Source of the DNA: Bacteroidota bacterium
Lineage (GTDB): Bacteria > Bacteroidota > Bacteroidia > 2-12-FULL-35-15
Direction: 5' to 3'
Assembly (NCBI GenBank): GCA_947466965.1
Contig: CANIFU010000002.1
Span: 107,209-171,208 of the forward strand
DNA: 64,000 bases
In this document: positions 34,134 through 43,153 of the stretch, in pieces
How positions within the stretch are numbered: the stretch's first letter is position 1
How the letters are laid out: the number at the start of each line of letters is the position of its first letter
Notes under the pieces: model-generated
The model's database searches: none
Told to the model about the DNA's origin: nothing
What the model saw: the letters and a program-made list of their open reading frames with translations, nothing else
Position numbers and translations under genes: made by a program

Positions 34134-35288
34134 TCAGATCCTTACTCCCATTACCAATACATCATCCATCTGCGGTTCGTCTTGCCTCCAATTCAACAAT
34201 GCATATTGCAAAAAAGAATGCTGTTCTTCCATTTCCATTCCTTGTAATGACAACAACAACTCTTTAAAACGCTTTCTATTGAATTTCTTTTTCAGCTCAC
34301 CACCAAACTGATCGCAGTATCCATCTGTAAAAAAGTAAAAGGTATCCTCTTTTTTCAATTCAATTTCTTTCGAGACAAATATCTTTTCTACATCAGCATA
34401 AAATCCAATCGGATAACGATTTGCTTCAAACTCAATCAATTCATGGTCACGCAGAAGTAACATAGGGCGGAATGCACCTGAATAGCTAACGCTATTCTTT
34501 TCTGAATCAAATACGGCCAATGCCACATCCATTCCATCGTTTGTGATCTCTCCTTTTTTGTTGAGTGCCGCAAATAATTCTTCGTCCAGCGCATATAATA
34601 TTTCGGAAGGTTCCGTAATTCCTTTTTTTACGATTACCTCTTTTAATATTCCATTGGCAATGATGCTCATTAATGCTCCCGGAACACCGTGTCCCGTGCA
34701 ATCAACAGCCGCGACAAATGATTTACTTCCTCTTTGGTAAAAGAAATAATAATCGCCACTCACTAAATCTTTTGGCTGGTACAAAACAAATGCATCTGAA
34801 AATGCGTTTTTTATTTTTTCTATGTCAGGCAAAATCGCTTCTTGAATTCGACTGGCGTATTGAATACTATCCACCATATCTTTATTATGCTGCTCCAGTT
34901 CTTTGTGTTTCTCAATTAACTTTTGTTCAGCTTTTTTCCTATCCGTTATATCATGTCCGATGCCAACCAATGTATTTGCAGGTCCTTTGGATGTGTTCCA
35001 TAATATCCATTTATCGCCACCTGTTGCCGTTTTTAATAATCGTTCGTAAGTAACAGACTCCATTAATGAATTCTGTTGAAGTTGTTGCATAGTGAGTTCT
35101 TTTACTGCTTCCCGTTCAAGAATATCAATGCGGGTTAAATCCCACCAACCTTCACCTAATAATTGTTCCTGCTCAAAACCAAGCATACGTTTTGTGGATG
35201 GACTTACATATTCAACTTTACCTTGTTGATTTACAACAACAATTAAACTGTTGAGCTTAGCTAATATAGCATCTGTAACTAGTGACAT
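34134..35288 (-). CDS. PAS-domain SpoIIE/PP2C-type serine phosphatase
   Basis: 384 residues from the ATG at 35288. An N-terminal PAS domain (about 8-125: 'LIVVVNQQGKVEYVSPSTKR', 'GIGHDITDRKKAEQKL'), a coiled linker with 'DSIQYASRIQEAILPDIEK', and a SpoIIE phosphatase with all metal motifs (VSGDYYFF, VDCTGHGVPGALMS, DGMDVAL, FTDGYCDQFGG, DDVLVMGV). It is cytoplasmic, unlike the TPR-containing paralogue at 14.4 kb, with which it shares the linker and catalytic domain. Substrate probably a STAS protein (inference). Confidence 0.9.
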   Translation of the reverse strand: MSLVTDAILAKLNSLIVVVNQQGKVEYVSPSTKRMLGFEQEQLLGEGWWDLTRIDILEREAVKELTMQQLQQNSLMESVTYERLLKTATGGDKWILWNTSKGPANTLVGIGHDITDRKKAEQKLIEKHKELEQHNKDMVDSIQYASRIQEAILPDIEKIKNAFSDAFVLYQPKDLVSGDYYFFYQRGSKSFVAAVDCTGHGVPGALMSIIANGILKEVIVKKGITEPSEILYALDEELFAALNKKGEITNDGMDVALAVFDSEKNSVSYSGAFRPMLLLRDHELIEFEANRYPIGFYADVEKIFVSKEIELKKEDTFYFFTDGYCDQFGGELKKKFNRKRFKELLLSLQGMEMEEQHSFLQYALLNWRQDEPQMDDVLVMGVRI

Positions 35289-35645
35289 AACTAAAAGTAT
35301 AAAAGGCAAAATGCCTGAATTTAAAATTAAGAAATTTGGAGTTGCTTCCTGGAAGCGGCAGTGAAATTATCTGCTAAGGGGAATACGATTAAATCGCATA
35401 TTGCACATACAATGCCACATTCCCTTGGTAATAACCATGAGAATAGTAAATGAAAGAATGGTATTTATTGCTTTTGACATTTTGTATTTGTTGGTGCAAA
35501 TGTATAACAATTTTCTTAAATCAACTATAATGAAAATAAAGGCTAGGAGTCGTCAGAATAAATTAGGCCTACATACTTTTAAAATAAAGAACTTCAGCGT
35601 TTTTTTTAAATTATGCTTAAAATATTAACTACTACATTTATAGAT
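35289..35645. other. Intergenic region, no convincing gene
   Basis: About 360 nt between the PAS-SpoIIE gene and the sucC terminator. A 63-75 codon + strand frame exists (35401-35628) but its translation is low-complexity with no signal peptide or family motif. GGGGAAT (about 35377) and ATTCCCTT (about 35417) could pair as a weak hairpin. No tRNA seen. Confidence 0.5.
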
Positions 35646-35684
35646 TAAAAAAAAGCGCCATCCAAATTACGGATAGCGCTTTTC
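35646..35684 (-). terminator. sucC terminator
   Basis: Stem AAAAGCGC (35651-35658) with GCGCTTTT (35676-35683), extended by CATCC/GGATA, T-run on the minus strand. Confidence 0.82.
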
Positions 35685-35703
35685 TTATTTTGATTAAGTT
35701 ATT

Positions 35704-36915
35704 TTAACTCAACACTTTTTTCACAAGATCAGCAGCCTCTTGCAATGCGATTGCAGAATAAACTTTTAATCCTGACTCATCAATAATCTTTTTCGCTTCA
35801 ACAGCATTTGTACCTTGAAGACGTATAATGATAGGCACATTGATTGTTCCCATATTTTTATATGCATCTACAATACCTTGTGCTACTCTGTCGCAACGAA
35901 CAATTCCACCAAAAATATTTACTAAAATTGCTTTTACTTTAGGATCTTTTAAAATGATACGGAAAGCTTGTTCAACGCGCGCAGCATTAGCAGTACCTCC
36001 CACATCAAGGAAGTTAGCTGGATCACCACCAGATAATTTAATGATATCCATTGTTGCCATTGCCAAACCAGCACCATTCACCATACAACCAACGTTTCCG
36101 TCAAGTTTTACATAGTTTAAACCATGCTCACCTGCTTCAACTTCTGTTGGATCTTCTTCTGTTGTATCACGTAAAGCCAATAGATCAGGATGACGGAACA
36201 AACCGTTTCCATCTAAAGCAACTTTAGAATCTACAGCAATGATCTTGTTATCAGATGTTTTTAAAACCGGATTGATCTCAAACATGGATGAATCTGTTGC
36301 TTCGTAAGCTTTATAAAGAGAGGCTACAAATTTTGTCATTCCTTTAAATGCTTCACCGCTTAAACCTAAGTTAAAAGCTATTTTGCGGCATTGAAAATCA
36401 CGCAAACCTACTTTAGGATCGATCTCTTCTTTAAAAATTAAATGAGGTGTATTGTGTGCAACTGTTTCAATATCCATTCCACCTTCAGTAGAATACATGA
36501 TCGTATTACGACCTTTTGCTCTGTCTAAAAGCACACTCACATAAAATTCTTTCACAGGAGATTCACCCGGATAATAAACATCCTGCGCAATCAATACTTT
36601 GCTTACTTTTTTACCTGTAGCACTTGTTTGAAGCGTTACAAGATTATTACCAAGAATATTTGTAGAGATAGACTTTACATCATCCAAGGACTTTGCTAAA
36701 GCAACACCACGTTGTTCTGTTCCTACTATTTTTCCTTTACCACGTCCACCAGCATGAATTTGTGATTTTACAACCCACCAACCAGTTCCGGTAGTTTTTT
36801 GCAATTCTTTAGCCGCTTCAACAGCTTGTTCGGGCGTTTCTGCAACAATACCTTCTTGTATTGCAACTCCAAAGCCTTTCAATACTGCTTTGCCTTGATA
36901 TTCATGTATATTCAT
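35704..36915 (-). CDS. sucC: Succinyl-CoA ligase, beta subunit
   Basis: 403 residues, slightly longer than the usual 388-397. ATP-grasp N-terminus 'NIHEYQGKAVLKGFGV', 'VKSQIHAGGRGKGKIVG', 'MFEINPVLKT', 'GNVGCMVNGAGLAMATMDII' and 'FGGIVRCDRVAQGIV' are family signatures. It couples succinyl-CoA hydrolysis to nucleotide phosphorylation in the TCA cycle. The alpha subunit (sucD) is not adjacent, a common arrangement in Bacteroidota. Confidence 0.96.
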   Translation of the reverse strand: MNIHEYQGKAVLKGFGVAIQEGIVAETPEQAVEAAKELQKTTGTGWWVVKSQIHAGGRGKGKIVGTEQRGVALAKSLDDVKSISTNILGNNLVTLQTSATGKKVSKVLIAQDVYYPGESPVKEFYVSVLLDRAKGRNTIMYSTEGGMDIETVAHNTPHLIFKEEIDPKVGLRDFQCRKIAFNLGLSGEAFKGMTKFVASLYKAYEATDSSMFEINPVLKTSDNKIIAVDSKVALDGNGLFRHPDLLALRDTTEEDPTEVEAGEHGLNYVKLDGNVGCMVNGAGLAMATMDIIKLSGGDPANFLDVGGTANAARVEQAFRIILKDPKVKAILVNIFGGIVRCDRVAQGIVDAYKNMGTINVPIIIRLQGTNAVEAKKIIDESGLKVYSAIALQEAADLVKKVLS

Positions 36916-37087
36916 AATGTTCTTGTTTAAGATTTAAGAGTTCCAAAAGTATGTTTTTTATTGCTGAAAATCAAATTTGTTTTATTCACAATTTATGACT
37001 GTGTGACGATAGTCCACCTTATGCTTTCAGGTGTATTTTTTTATATAATCAATGAACTAAATTATCAAAATGTATAAATCTTTAAAA

Positions 37088-37121
37088 ACAAAAATCCCTC
37101 GCCATTTGCATGATGAGGGAT
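37088..37121 (-). terminator. Terminator of the bL31 gene
   Basis: Stem ATCCCTC (37094-37100) with GAGGGAT (37115-37121) followed on the minus strand by TTTTTG. Confidence 0.78.
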
Positions 37122-37143
37122 CTTTTAATATATAAAAAAAGTA

Positions 37144-37422
37144 TTATTCTTCTGTTTTAGCTGCAGGTGCATCACCTTTTTTAGCGTAACGCGTACGGAA
37201 TTTATCAACACGACCAGCTGTATCTACCAATTTCACTTTACCTGTATAAAAAGGATGTGACATGTGAGAGATCTCTAACTTAACGATAGGATATTCATTT
37301 CCATCTTCCCACTTTACAGTTTCTTTGCTTTCAACACAAGATTTTGTCAAAAATGAGTAATCAATACTTAAATCTTTAAATACTACTAAACGGTAGTTTT
37401 CCGGGTGAATTCCTGCTTTCAT
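37144..37422 (-). CDS. rpmE2: 50S ribosomal protein bL31, type B (zinc-free)
   Basis: 92 residues. '[19 protein letters not shown]' and '[13 protein letters not shown]...[13 protein letters not shown]' are bL31. The Cys pairs that bind zinc in type A are absent; only one Cys remains, so this is the zinc-independent type B, with an Ala/Lys/Glu-rich C-terminal extension. It has its own promoter and terminator. Confidence 0.95.
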   Translation of the reverse strand: MKAGIHPENYRLVVFKDLSIDYSFLTKSCVESKETVKWEDGNEYPIVKLEISHMSHPFYTGKVKLVDTAGRVDKFRTRYAKKGDAPAAKTEE

Positions 37423-37450
37423 TTTAATTCTATTTTTTAATTTCGGATTG

Positions 37451-37480
37451 CAAAGATAGTCATTTGTATTAATTATGCAA
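37451..37480 (-). promoter_or_regulatory. Promoter of the bL31 gene
   Basis: Minus strand TTG (37480-37478), exactly 19 nt, then TATCTTTG (37458-37451); 29 nt upstream of the ATG. Confidence 0.72.
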
Positions 37481-37594
37481 TATTTATGTAAAAAAATTAC
37501 TTTCTTTATATTTTACGAGCTGCTTTGTCCTCAATTTATCTTTGTTAAAGCCCTTCTGCCGTTAAATATTCAACTTTCTGATTATCTTTATCCA

Positions 37595-37741
37595 ATGAAA
37601 AAAACAATTTTCAAGATACTGGCACACATAAACAAAGCGATTCTGCCTAAATATTATCAACGTGACCTTAAAAACTTGAAGAAATGGGAAATGGCAATTG
37701 TTGCTTACAAATACTGGGTAACCATCAATTCAATTGACTGA
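37595..37741 (+). CDS. Small basic protein, 48 residues
   Basis: From the ATG at 37595: MKKTIFKILAHINKAILPKY, then a Lys-rich middle and 'WEMAIVAYKYWVTINSI'. Net positive, with an amphipathic N-terminal helix. Very similar 45-50 residue proteins (KxFFKILAKINK..LPxY) occur widely in Bacteroidota, some misnamed in databases; I know no function. The longer upstream frame is hydrophobic but includes promoter-like sequence, so I prefer the short form. Confidence 0.6.
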   Translation: MKKTIFKILAHINKAILPKYYQRDLKNLKKWEMAIVAYKYWVTINSID

Positions 37742-37843
37742 TCCTATTTTACGATTAAATGCTGTAACCTAGCGCACTCATTATTTTTTCTGACTTTCTA
37801 ATTTATTATTACTTATTTAGACTTTATAAATTTAAAAAAACGA

Positions 37844-37996
37844 ATGAAAAAGTATTCGATTTTAATAACTCTAGCTCTCATCTGTATAAATACTATTGCT
37901 CAAACCCAAAATAAAGATGATGACAAAAAATGGGATGTATCCAATCCGAAAGGTACGACGAAGGATATAGAATTTACAACAACCGAAAGTGCATAG
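37844..37996 (+). pseudogene. N-terminal remnant of a secreted TolB/amidohydrolase-like protein
   Basis: A 50-residue frame with a good signal peptide (MKKYSILITLALICINTIAQ) and then 'DKKWDVSNPKGTTKDIEFTT' before TAG. The W-D-V-x-N-P-x-G ... F-T-T-x-E pattern is the mature N-terminus of large (about 1000 residue) Bacteroidota proteins with a TolB-like propeller and an amidohydrolase domain. Here the frame stops one residue after 'TES' and the very next base begins the cdaA region, so only the first 5% survives. Deletion remnant; it could still yield a short secreted peptide. Confidence 0.6.
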
Positions 37997-38044
37997 ATGA
38001 ATCTTGATTTACTCTCTTTTACAAAAAAATGCTATACTTGCAAT

Positions 38045-38842
38045 ATGATTAACCTCTTTATGCCTACTTTTATTACTGTTCGCTGGATAGATGTACTTGA
38101 CATTCTTTTGGTTGCAATACTCATATACCAACTCTATCATTTGGTGAAAGGAACCGTTGCAATCAATATTTTTATAGGCATTATACTTATTTATATTCTC
38201 TGGACTATTGTCAGAGTTGCAAATATGCAATTATTTGGTAGTATACTTAGTAAATTCATTGATGTTGGTTTTATTGCTCTGCTAATTGTTTTTCAACCTG
38301 AACTCAGACGGTTTCTATTATTTTTAGGAACAACAGATCTTTTAAAAAAAGGTAAGATCGGAAAAGGATTGTTTGACTTTAAATGGAACGTAAGTTCCGT
38401 TCAAACACTGGATGTAAATTCGATTGTTAAAGCTTGTAAAAATATGAGTGAAAACAAAACTGGAGCGATCATTATTCTTACAAAAGAAAACGATCTCAAA
38501 TTTTATGCGAATACAGGTGATTCTATTGATGCGAAAGTATCCGTTAGGATGATTGAAAGTATTTTTTATAAGAATTCGCCACTACACGATGGTGCAATTA
38601 TTATTTCAAACAATATTATAATAGCTGCCCGATGTGTTTTGCCAGTAACAGAACACGCAGACTTTCCGGCACATTTAGGAATGCGTCATCGTGCTGCTGT
38701 TGGAATAACTGAAAACACCGACGCCATTGCAATTGTTGTATCTGAACAAACAGGTGAGATTTCGTATTCTATTAAAGGAGAATTAAAGCATGCTTTATCA
38801 CATGAAAGACTAAAAGAATTGCTTGAAACAGTGGTAAATTAA
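38045..38842 (+). CDS. cdaA: Diadenylate cyclase CdaA (c-di-AMP synthase)
   Basis: 265 residues from the ATG at 38045; an upstream ATG at 37997 abuts the preceding remnant and adds non-membrane residues. Three N-terminal membrane helices (to about 95) precede a DAC domain with 'SPLHDGAIIISNN' (DGA) and 'HLGMRHRAAVG' (RHR), both catalytic motifs intact, and 'VVSEQTGEIS'. It makes c-di-AMP from two ATP. The usual regulator gene cdaR is not next to it; the neighbours are a remnant gene and a convergent lipoprotein gene. Confidence 0.93.
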   Translation: MINLFMPTFITVRWIDVLDILLVAILIYQLYHLVKGTVAINIFIGIILIYILWTIVRVANMQLFGSILSKFIDVGFIALLIVFQPELRRFLLFLGTTDLLKKGKIGKGLFDFKWNVSSVQTLDVNSIVKACKNMSENKTGAIIILTKENDLKFYANTGDSIDAKVSVRMIESIFYKNSPLHDGAIIISNNIIIAARCVLPVTEHADFPAHLGMRHRAAVGITENTDAIAIVVSEQTGEISYSIKGELKHALSHERLKELLETVVN

Positions 38843-38846
38843 TTCG

Positions 38847-39404
38847 TTATTTCTCTCCATTTTTCTTTTTAAATTCCTTAATTAACTGCTCATCTGTTTT
38901 ACCCAAATTACTGATTGCAGCTTTAGCATCATTACAATATGCGCTTTTAGGAAATTTCTGAATCAATTGTTCGTAAACAATTTTTGCTTTACCATCTTGA
39001 TCCAAAAAATTATCAAGCAGTGATGCTTGCAAAAAAAGACTCTCTTGAACTAATTGATATGCAGGGTATTTCTCAACAATGATTTGATAATAGCCTAAAG
39101 CTTGAGGGTACTGCTGAATTGCTGTAGCAATTTCACCCGCCTTAAAAAGATAATCGGGAGTAATAGAATCCTGAGGATAATTCTTATAATATTCAGAATA
39201 AGCATGAAGCGCTATACCGGCTGTTACTTTATCAATCTGAACAGATTTATGCATGTCTTTTTCCAATTGATCTATCTGTTTAATCAATCTTATTTTGGGA
39301 TCAGAAACAGCTGTTTTTAATTGCTCTGAAACATCTCCATCATTACTGCAGGAATTAAAGAAAATTAGCAAGAAAGCTACTAGTATAGTATTTATTTTTT
39401 TCAT
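38847..39404 (-). CDS. TPR-type lipoprotein
   Basis: 185 residues from the ATG at 39404, opening a lipoprotein signal with lipobox 'IFFNSC' (Cys near 18). The rest is helical with TPR-like pairs ('LFKAGEIATAIQQYPQALGY', 'IVYEQLIQKFPKSAYCNDAK'), as in BamD/YbgF-like scaffolds. It is not clearly BamD. Its stop is 4 nt from the convergent cdaA stop, and it begins 4 nt after def, so def and this gene are one unit. Confidence 0.78.
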   Translation of the reverse strand: MKKINTILVAFLLIFFNSCSNDGDVSEQLKTAVSDPKIRLIKQIDQLEKDMHKSVQIDKVTAGIALHAYSEYYKNYPQDSITPDYLFKAGEIATAIQQYPQALGYYQIIVEKYPAYQLVQESLFLQASLLDNFLDQDGKAKIVYEQLIQKFPKSAYCNDAKAAISNLGKTDEQLIKEFKKKNGEK

Positions 39405-39408
39405 TCTT

Positions 39409-40008
39409 TTATTTATCAGGGAAACGCATTTTATAAGAAACATTCACTTTCCCTTTAGAGATATCTGATAGTTTCCCTTTTAACAAACGTCTTCTCAAGG
39501 GACTAATAAGATCAGTAAACAAGCGCCCTTCGATATGATCATACTCATGCTGAATTACACGAGCAGCAATCCCTTCATATGTTTCTTCAATAAAATTAAA
39601 GTCGGTATCGTAATATTGTATTTGAATCTTAGGTTTACGTTTTACATCTTCACGAATTTTCGGGATACTCAAACACCCTTCATTAAAAATCCACTCCTCA
39701 CCTTCTTCATTGGTAATAACTGGATTAATAAATGCTTTTGAAAGATTACCTAATTGTGCGCGTTCTTCAGGTGAATATTCATCTTCTTCATCATCATTTC
39801 TTTCACCATTTACAAAAGGTGTTGTATCCACCAAAAACAAACGGATTGATTTTCCAACTTGAGGAGCAGCTATTCCAACACCTGCAGAAGCCCGCATGGT
39901 TTCAAACATATCTTTAATTAATTGATCAAGGCCAGGATAGTCTTTTGAGATTTCTACCCCTACTTTTCTTAATACGGGATCACCGTATGCAATTATCGGT
40001 AATATCAT
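39409..40008 (-). CDS. def: Peptide deformylase
   Basis: 199 residues. Three catalytic motifs: GIAAPQVG, EGCLSIP (Cys metal ligand) and QHEYDHIEG (HExxH form). It removes the formyl group from nascent proteins. An acidic insert ('GERNDDEEDEYSPEERAQL') between motifs 1 and 2 is common in Bacteroidota forms. Follows ruvX by 76 nt. Confidence 0.95.
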   Translation of the reverse strand: MILPIIAYGDPVLRKVGVEISKDYPGLDQLIKDMFETMRASAGVGIAAPQVGKSIRLFLVDTTPFVNGERNDDEEDEYSPEERAQLGNLSKAFINPVITNEEGEEWIFNEGCLSIPKIREDVKRKPKIQIQYYDTDFNFIEETYEGIAARVIQHEYDHIEGRLFTDLISPLRRRLLKGKLSDISKGKVNVSYKMRFPDK

Positions 40009-40084
40009 TTTTATTTTTTATTGTTATTCGTTATAAACTATTTGAAAAGGAACTTATTTTGCGTGAAAGCATTTTCCCGCTTAG

Positions 40085-40498
40085 TCAAAACCTTTTGTTC
40101 ATATAACTCTGTAAAATAATAGTTGCACTTATTTCATCAACTAATTCTTTATTTTGCCTTGCCTTTTTTTTCAAACCACTGTCAATCATGGTTTGAAAAG
40201 CCATTTTTGAAGTAAAGCGCTCATCCATCCGTTCTACTTTAATTGTCGGAAAGGTTCGCTTCAAATGGATTACAAACGGTTCAATAAAACGTGCAGATTC
40301 CGAAGGAGCATTGTTCATTTGTTTAGGTTCCCCCACTACAATACATTCCACATCTTCCTTACTGATATATGTCTTCAGGAAATCAATCAAATCTTTTGAA
40401 TGAACGGTTGTTAGTCCTGTAGCGATTATCTGTAAAGGATCCGTCACTGCAATTCCAACACGCTTACTTCCATAATCAATTGCCATTAACCTTGCCAT
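40085..40498 (-). CDS. ruvX: RuvX/YqgF: putative pre-16S rRNA nuclease
   Basis: 137 residues from the ATG at 40498 (MARLMAIDYGSKRVGIAVTD), the RNase H-like first strand with catalytic Asp; 'VVGEPKQMNN' and 'RMDERFTSKMA' and the final 'DEISATIILQSYM' with Asp complete the active site. Proposed to trim the 5' end of pre-16S rRNA; older annotation is Holliday junction resolvase. Starts a ruvX-def-lipoprotein run. Confidence 0.94.
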   Translation of the reverse strand: MARLMAIDYGSKRVGIAVTDPLQIIATGLTTVHSKDLIDFLKTYISKEDVECIVVGEPKQMNNAPSESARFIEPFVIHLKRTFPTIKVERMDERFTSKMAFQTMIDSGLKKKARQNKELVDEISATIILQSYMNKRF

Positions 40499-40579
40499 TG
40501 AACAAAAGTAATAAAAAATGTACATGTTTTGAATGCCTTTTTCTGTTTAAGTCCAAAGACGTTAACACTAAAAAATGAA

Positions 40580-40587
40580 TATATTTG
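40580..40587 (+). promoter_or_regulatory. -7 box of dapD
   Basis: TATATTTG, exact TAnnTTTG, 27 nt before the dapD ATG. No clear TTG at the -33 position. Confidence 0.4.
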
Positions 40588-40614
40588 CAAAGCTAAAACA
40601 CAAAATGAAGCATT

Positions 40615-41421
40615 ATGCAAAAGATTATTGAAGCAGCCTGGGAAAATCGGGAATTATTAAAAGATAATGAAACACAAAAAAACATACGTGAAGTAATTGA
40701 ATTGCTTGATAAAGGAAAATTGCGTGTTGCCGAACCTAACGGATCTGAGTGGCAAGTAAACGAGTGGATAAAAAAAGCGGTAATCCTTTATTTTCCAATT
40801 CAAAAAATGGAAACCATTGAAGTGGGCATTTTTGAATTCCACGATAAAATGAAATTGAAAACGAATTATGCGGCTTTGGGTGTGCGTGTTGTTCCAAATG
40901 CCGTTGCTCGTTATGGGGCATACTTGGCTAAAGGGGTAATTATGATGCCCAGCTATGTGAATATAGGCGCTTTTGTTGACAGCGGATCAATGGTTGATAC
41001 ATGGGCAACAGTTGGCTCATGCGCACAAATTGGTAAAGACGTACATTTGAGTGGCGGTGTTGGTATTGGAGGAGTATTGGAACCAGTACAGGCAGCTCCA
41101 GTAATCATTGAAGATGGATGTTTTATTGGTTCACGATGTATCGTTGTTGAAGGTGTTCACGTTCAAAAGGAAGCTGTATTGGGTGCCAATGTCGTATTAA
41201 CAAAATCAACAAAAATAATTGATGTAACAGGAAGCGAACCTATAGAATACAAAGGATTCGTTCCTTCACGTTCTGTTGTCATTCCAGGTTCTTATACCAA
41301 AAGATTTCCTGCAGGAGATTTTAATGTTCCATGCGCATTGATCATTGGCAGCCGAAAAGAAAGTACTGACTTAAAAACATCTCTAAATGATGCACTCAGA
41401 GAATACGATGTGGCAGTTTAG
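40615..41421 (+). CDS. dapD: Tetrahydrodipicolinate N-succinyltransferase
   Basis: 268 residues. Left-handed beta-helix with hexapeptide repeats ('VGSCAQIGKDVHLSGGVGIG', 'IIEDGCFIGSRCIVVEG', 'VQKEAVLGANVVLTKSTKI'). 'GVRVVPNAVARYGAYLAKGV' and 'SMVDTWATVGSCAQIG' are DapD signatures. It succinylates tetrahydrodipicolinate in lysine/diaminopimelate synthesis for peptidoglycan. Confidence 0.95.
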   Translation: MQKIIEAAWENRELLKDNETQKNIREVIELLDKGKLRVAEPNGSEWQVNEWIKKAVILYFPIQKMETIEVGIFEFHDKMKLKTNYAALGVRVVPNAVARYGAYLAKGVIMMPSYVNIGAFVDSGSMVDTWATVGSCAQIGKDVHLSGGVGIGGVLEPVQAAPVIIEDGCFIGSRCIVVEGVHVQKEAVLGANVVLTKSTKIIDVTGSEPIEYKGFVPSRSVVIPGSYTKRFPAGDFNVPCALIIGSRKESTDLKTSLNDALREYDVAV

Positions 41422-41463
41422 AAACTTAAATAATCAAATAATCTTTAGCTTTAATTTATTCAT

Positions 41464-42456
41464 TTGAAATTTTTAATCATTCAAACCGCTTTTATTGGTG
41501 ACGTCATTTTAGCAACTGCTGTTGCAGAAAAGCTCCATAATCGGCATCCTGATGCTCAAATCGATTTTGTTTTAAGAAAAGGAAACGAAACGCTTCTAAT
41601 GGATCATCCTTTTATTAAAAATGTTTTTATTTGGGATAAAAAACAAGGGAAAATTAAAAATTTACTTTCTATTATTCATCAAATAAGAGGGCATAAATAT
41701 GATTCAGTGATCAACCTTCATCGTTTTGCCAGTTCAGGTTTTATTGCAGCATTTTCAGACGCACAAGAGATTATTGGATTCGATAAAAACCCTCTTTCTT
41801 TTTTATTTTCAAAAAAAATAAAACATGAGATCGGAAATGGAAAACATGAAGTTGAACGCAACCAGCAACTCATACAACATCTTACAGACCATCTAGCCGA
41901 AAAACCAAAACTGTATCCAACACAGAGCAATTATAATCTAGTAAAAAAATACAAGGAACAACCTTTCATTTGCCTTGCTCCTACCTCTGTTTGGTTTACA
42001 AAGCAGTATCCAAAAGAAAAATGGATCGAGTTGTGCAACGCATTGCCCAAAGATCTTGCTGTTTTTTTGTTGGGAGCACCAAATGATATTTCTTCCTGCG
42101 CAGAGATTATCGATGCTTCAGAAAACAGGAATTCGAAAAACACGATTAATCTTGCGGGAAAATTATCCTTTTTGGAATCGGCAGCATTGATGAAGGATGC
42201 TAAAATGAATTTTGTGAATGATTCTGCTCCAATGCACCTTTCTTCAGCAGTTAATGCAAATACAACGGCCATCTTTTGTTCAACGGTTCCATCTTTTGGT
42301 TTTGGACCACTCTCCGAAAATTCGCAGATCGTGGAAACGAAAACGATTATGAAGTGCCGTCCTTGCGGTTTACACGGACATAAAACCTGTCCGGAAGGAC
42401 ATTTCAAATGCGGTTTCTCAATTGAAACAAATGAAATTTTGAAACATATTCCATAA
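41464..42456 (+). CDS. Glycosyltransferase family 9 (heptosyltransferase-like)
   Basis: 330 residues from a TTG start directly at the N-terminal motif 'KFLIIQTAFIGDVILATAVA', as in WaaF/WaaC. The C-terminal half has 'ICLAPTSVWFTKQYPKEKW' and 'FVNDSAPMHLSSAVNANTTA', binding the ADP-sugar. A terminal Cys/His cluster ('CRPCGLHGHKTCPEGHFKC') is usual in Bacteroidota members. Probably adds a heptose or related sugar to the LPS core; exact donor unknown. Cytoplasmic face of the inner membrane. Confidence 0.87.
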   Translation: MKFLIIQTAFIGDVILATAVAEKLHNRHPDAQIDFVLRKGNETLLMDHPFIKNVFIWDKKQGKIKNLLSIIHQIRGHKYDSVINLHRFASSGFIAAFSDAQEIIGFDKNPLSFLFSKKIKHEIGNGKHEVERNQQLIQHLTDHLAEKPKLYPTQSNYNLVKKYKEQPFICLAPTSVWFTKQYPKEKWIELCNALPKDLAVFLLGAPNDISSCAEIIDASENRNSKNTINLAGKLSFLESAALMKDAKMNFVNDSAPMHLSSAVNANTTAIFCSTVPSFGFGPLSENSQIVETKTIMKCRPCGLHGHKTCPEGHFKCGFSIETNEILKHIP

Positions 42457-42559
42457 ATGTATTTTTAAAAACAAATTTATTTTTACAATTCAGAAGAATT
42501 ACAGCAAAAAATTAATTACAGATTCGTAAATTCGTAAAAATTCAGAAGCAAACTACAAC

Positions 42560-43123
42560 ATGGATGAAGAAATAAAAAATGCATTAACTATTCTTCAAAA
42601 AGGAGGAACTATATTGTATCCAACAGATACAGTTTGGGGAATAGGCTGCGATGCAAGAAATAAAGAAGCTGTTACTAAGATTTTCAAACTCAAGGAAAGA
42701 GCGGAATACAAAAGCATGGTTGTATTAGTTTGTGACGAAATAATGGTCAACCGATATGTAAAAGAAGTACCTGCTATAGCTTGGGATTTGATTGAATCAA
42801 CTGAAGAACCCTTGACATTAATTTATCCTGATGGACGAATGTTGGCTGAAAACATTATTGCTGCAGATGGAAGTGTTGGGATTCGAATTGTAAAAGATGA
42901 ATTTTGTAAAAAGCTAATACAAAAATTCGGAAAGCCAATAGTTTCAACTTCTGCAAATGTAAGCGGAGAAACTTCACCAAGTTCTTTTAATGAAATCAAA
43001 TTAGACATCATGAATAAGGTGGATTATATAGTCAACCTCAGACAAAAAGAAATAAATAATACAAAACCTTCCACCATCATAAAAATTGCAATGAACGGAG
43101 AGTTCAAAATTTTAAGGAAATAA
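42560..43123 (+). CDS. tsaC: Threonylcarbamoyl-AMP synthase (TsaC/Sua5/YrdC)
   Basis: 187 residues, the short YrdC-only form without the Sua5 C-terminal domain. 'GGTILYPTDTVWGIGCDARN' and 'KLKERAEYKSMVVLV' form the substrate pocket, and 'GKPIVSTSANVSGETSPSSF' is the family motif. It makes threonylcarbamoyl-AMP for the t6A modification of tRNAs. The next gene, cca, is another tRNA enzyme 30 nt downstream. Confidence 0.93.
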   Translation: MDEEIKNALTILQKGGTILYPTDTVWGIGCDARNKEAVTKIFKLKERAEYKSMVVLVCDEIMVNRYVKEVPAIAWDLIESTEEPLTLIYPDGRMLAENIIAADGSVGIRIVKDEFCKKLIQKFGKPIVSTSANVSGETSPSSFNEIKLDIMNKVDYIVNLRQKEINNTKPSTIIKIAMNGEFKILRK

Positions 43124-43153
43124 TACATACACGTATTAATTATTTTTTGCATA

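Noticed and set aside
35401-35628. 75-codon + strand ORF between the PAS-SpoIIE gene and sucC
   Set aside because: Composition looks like translated AT-rich spacer; no support from position or motifs.
41931-42407. 158-codon minus-strand ORF
   Set aside because: Antisense shadow of the GT9 gene, which has clear family motifs.
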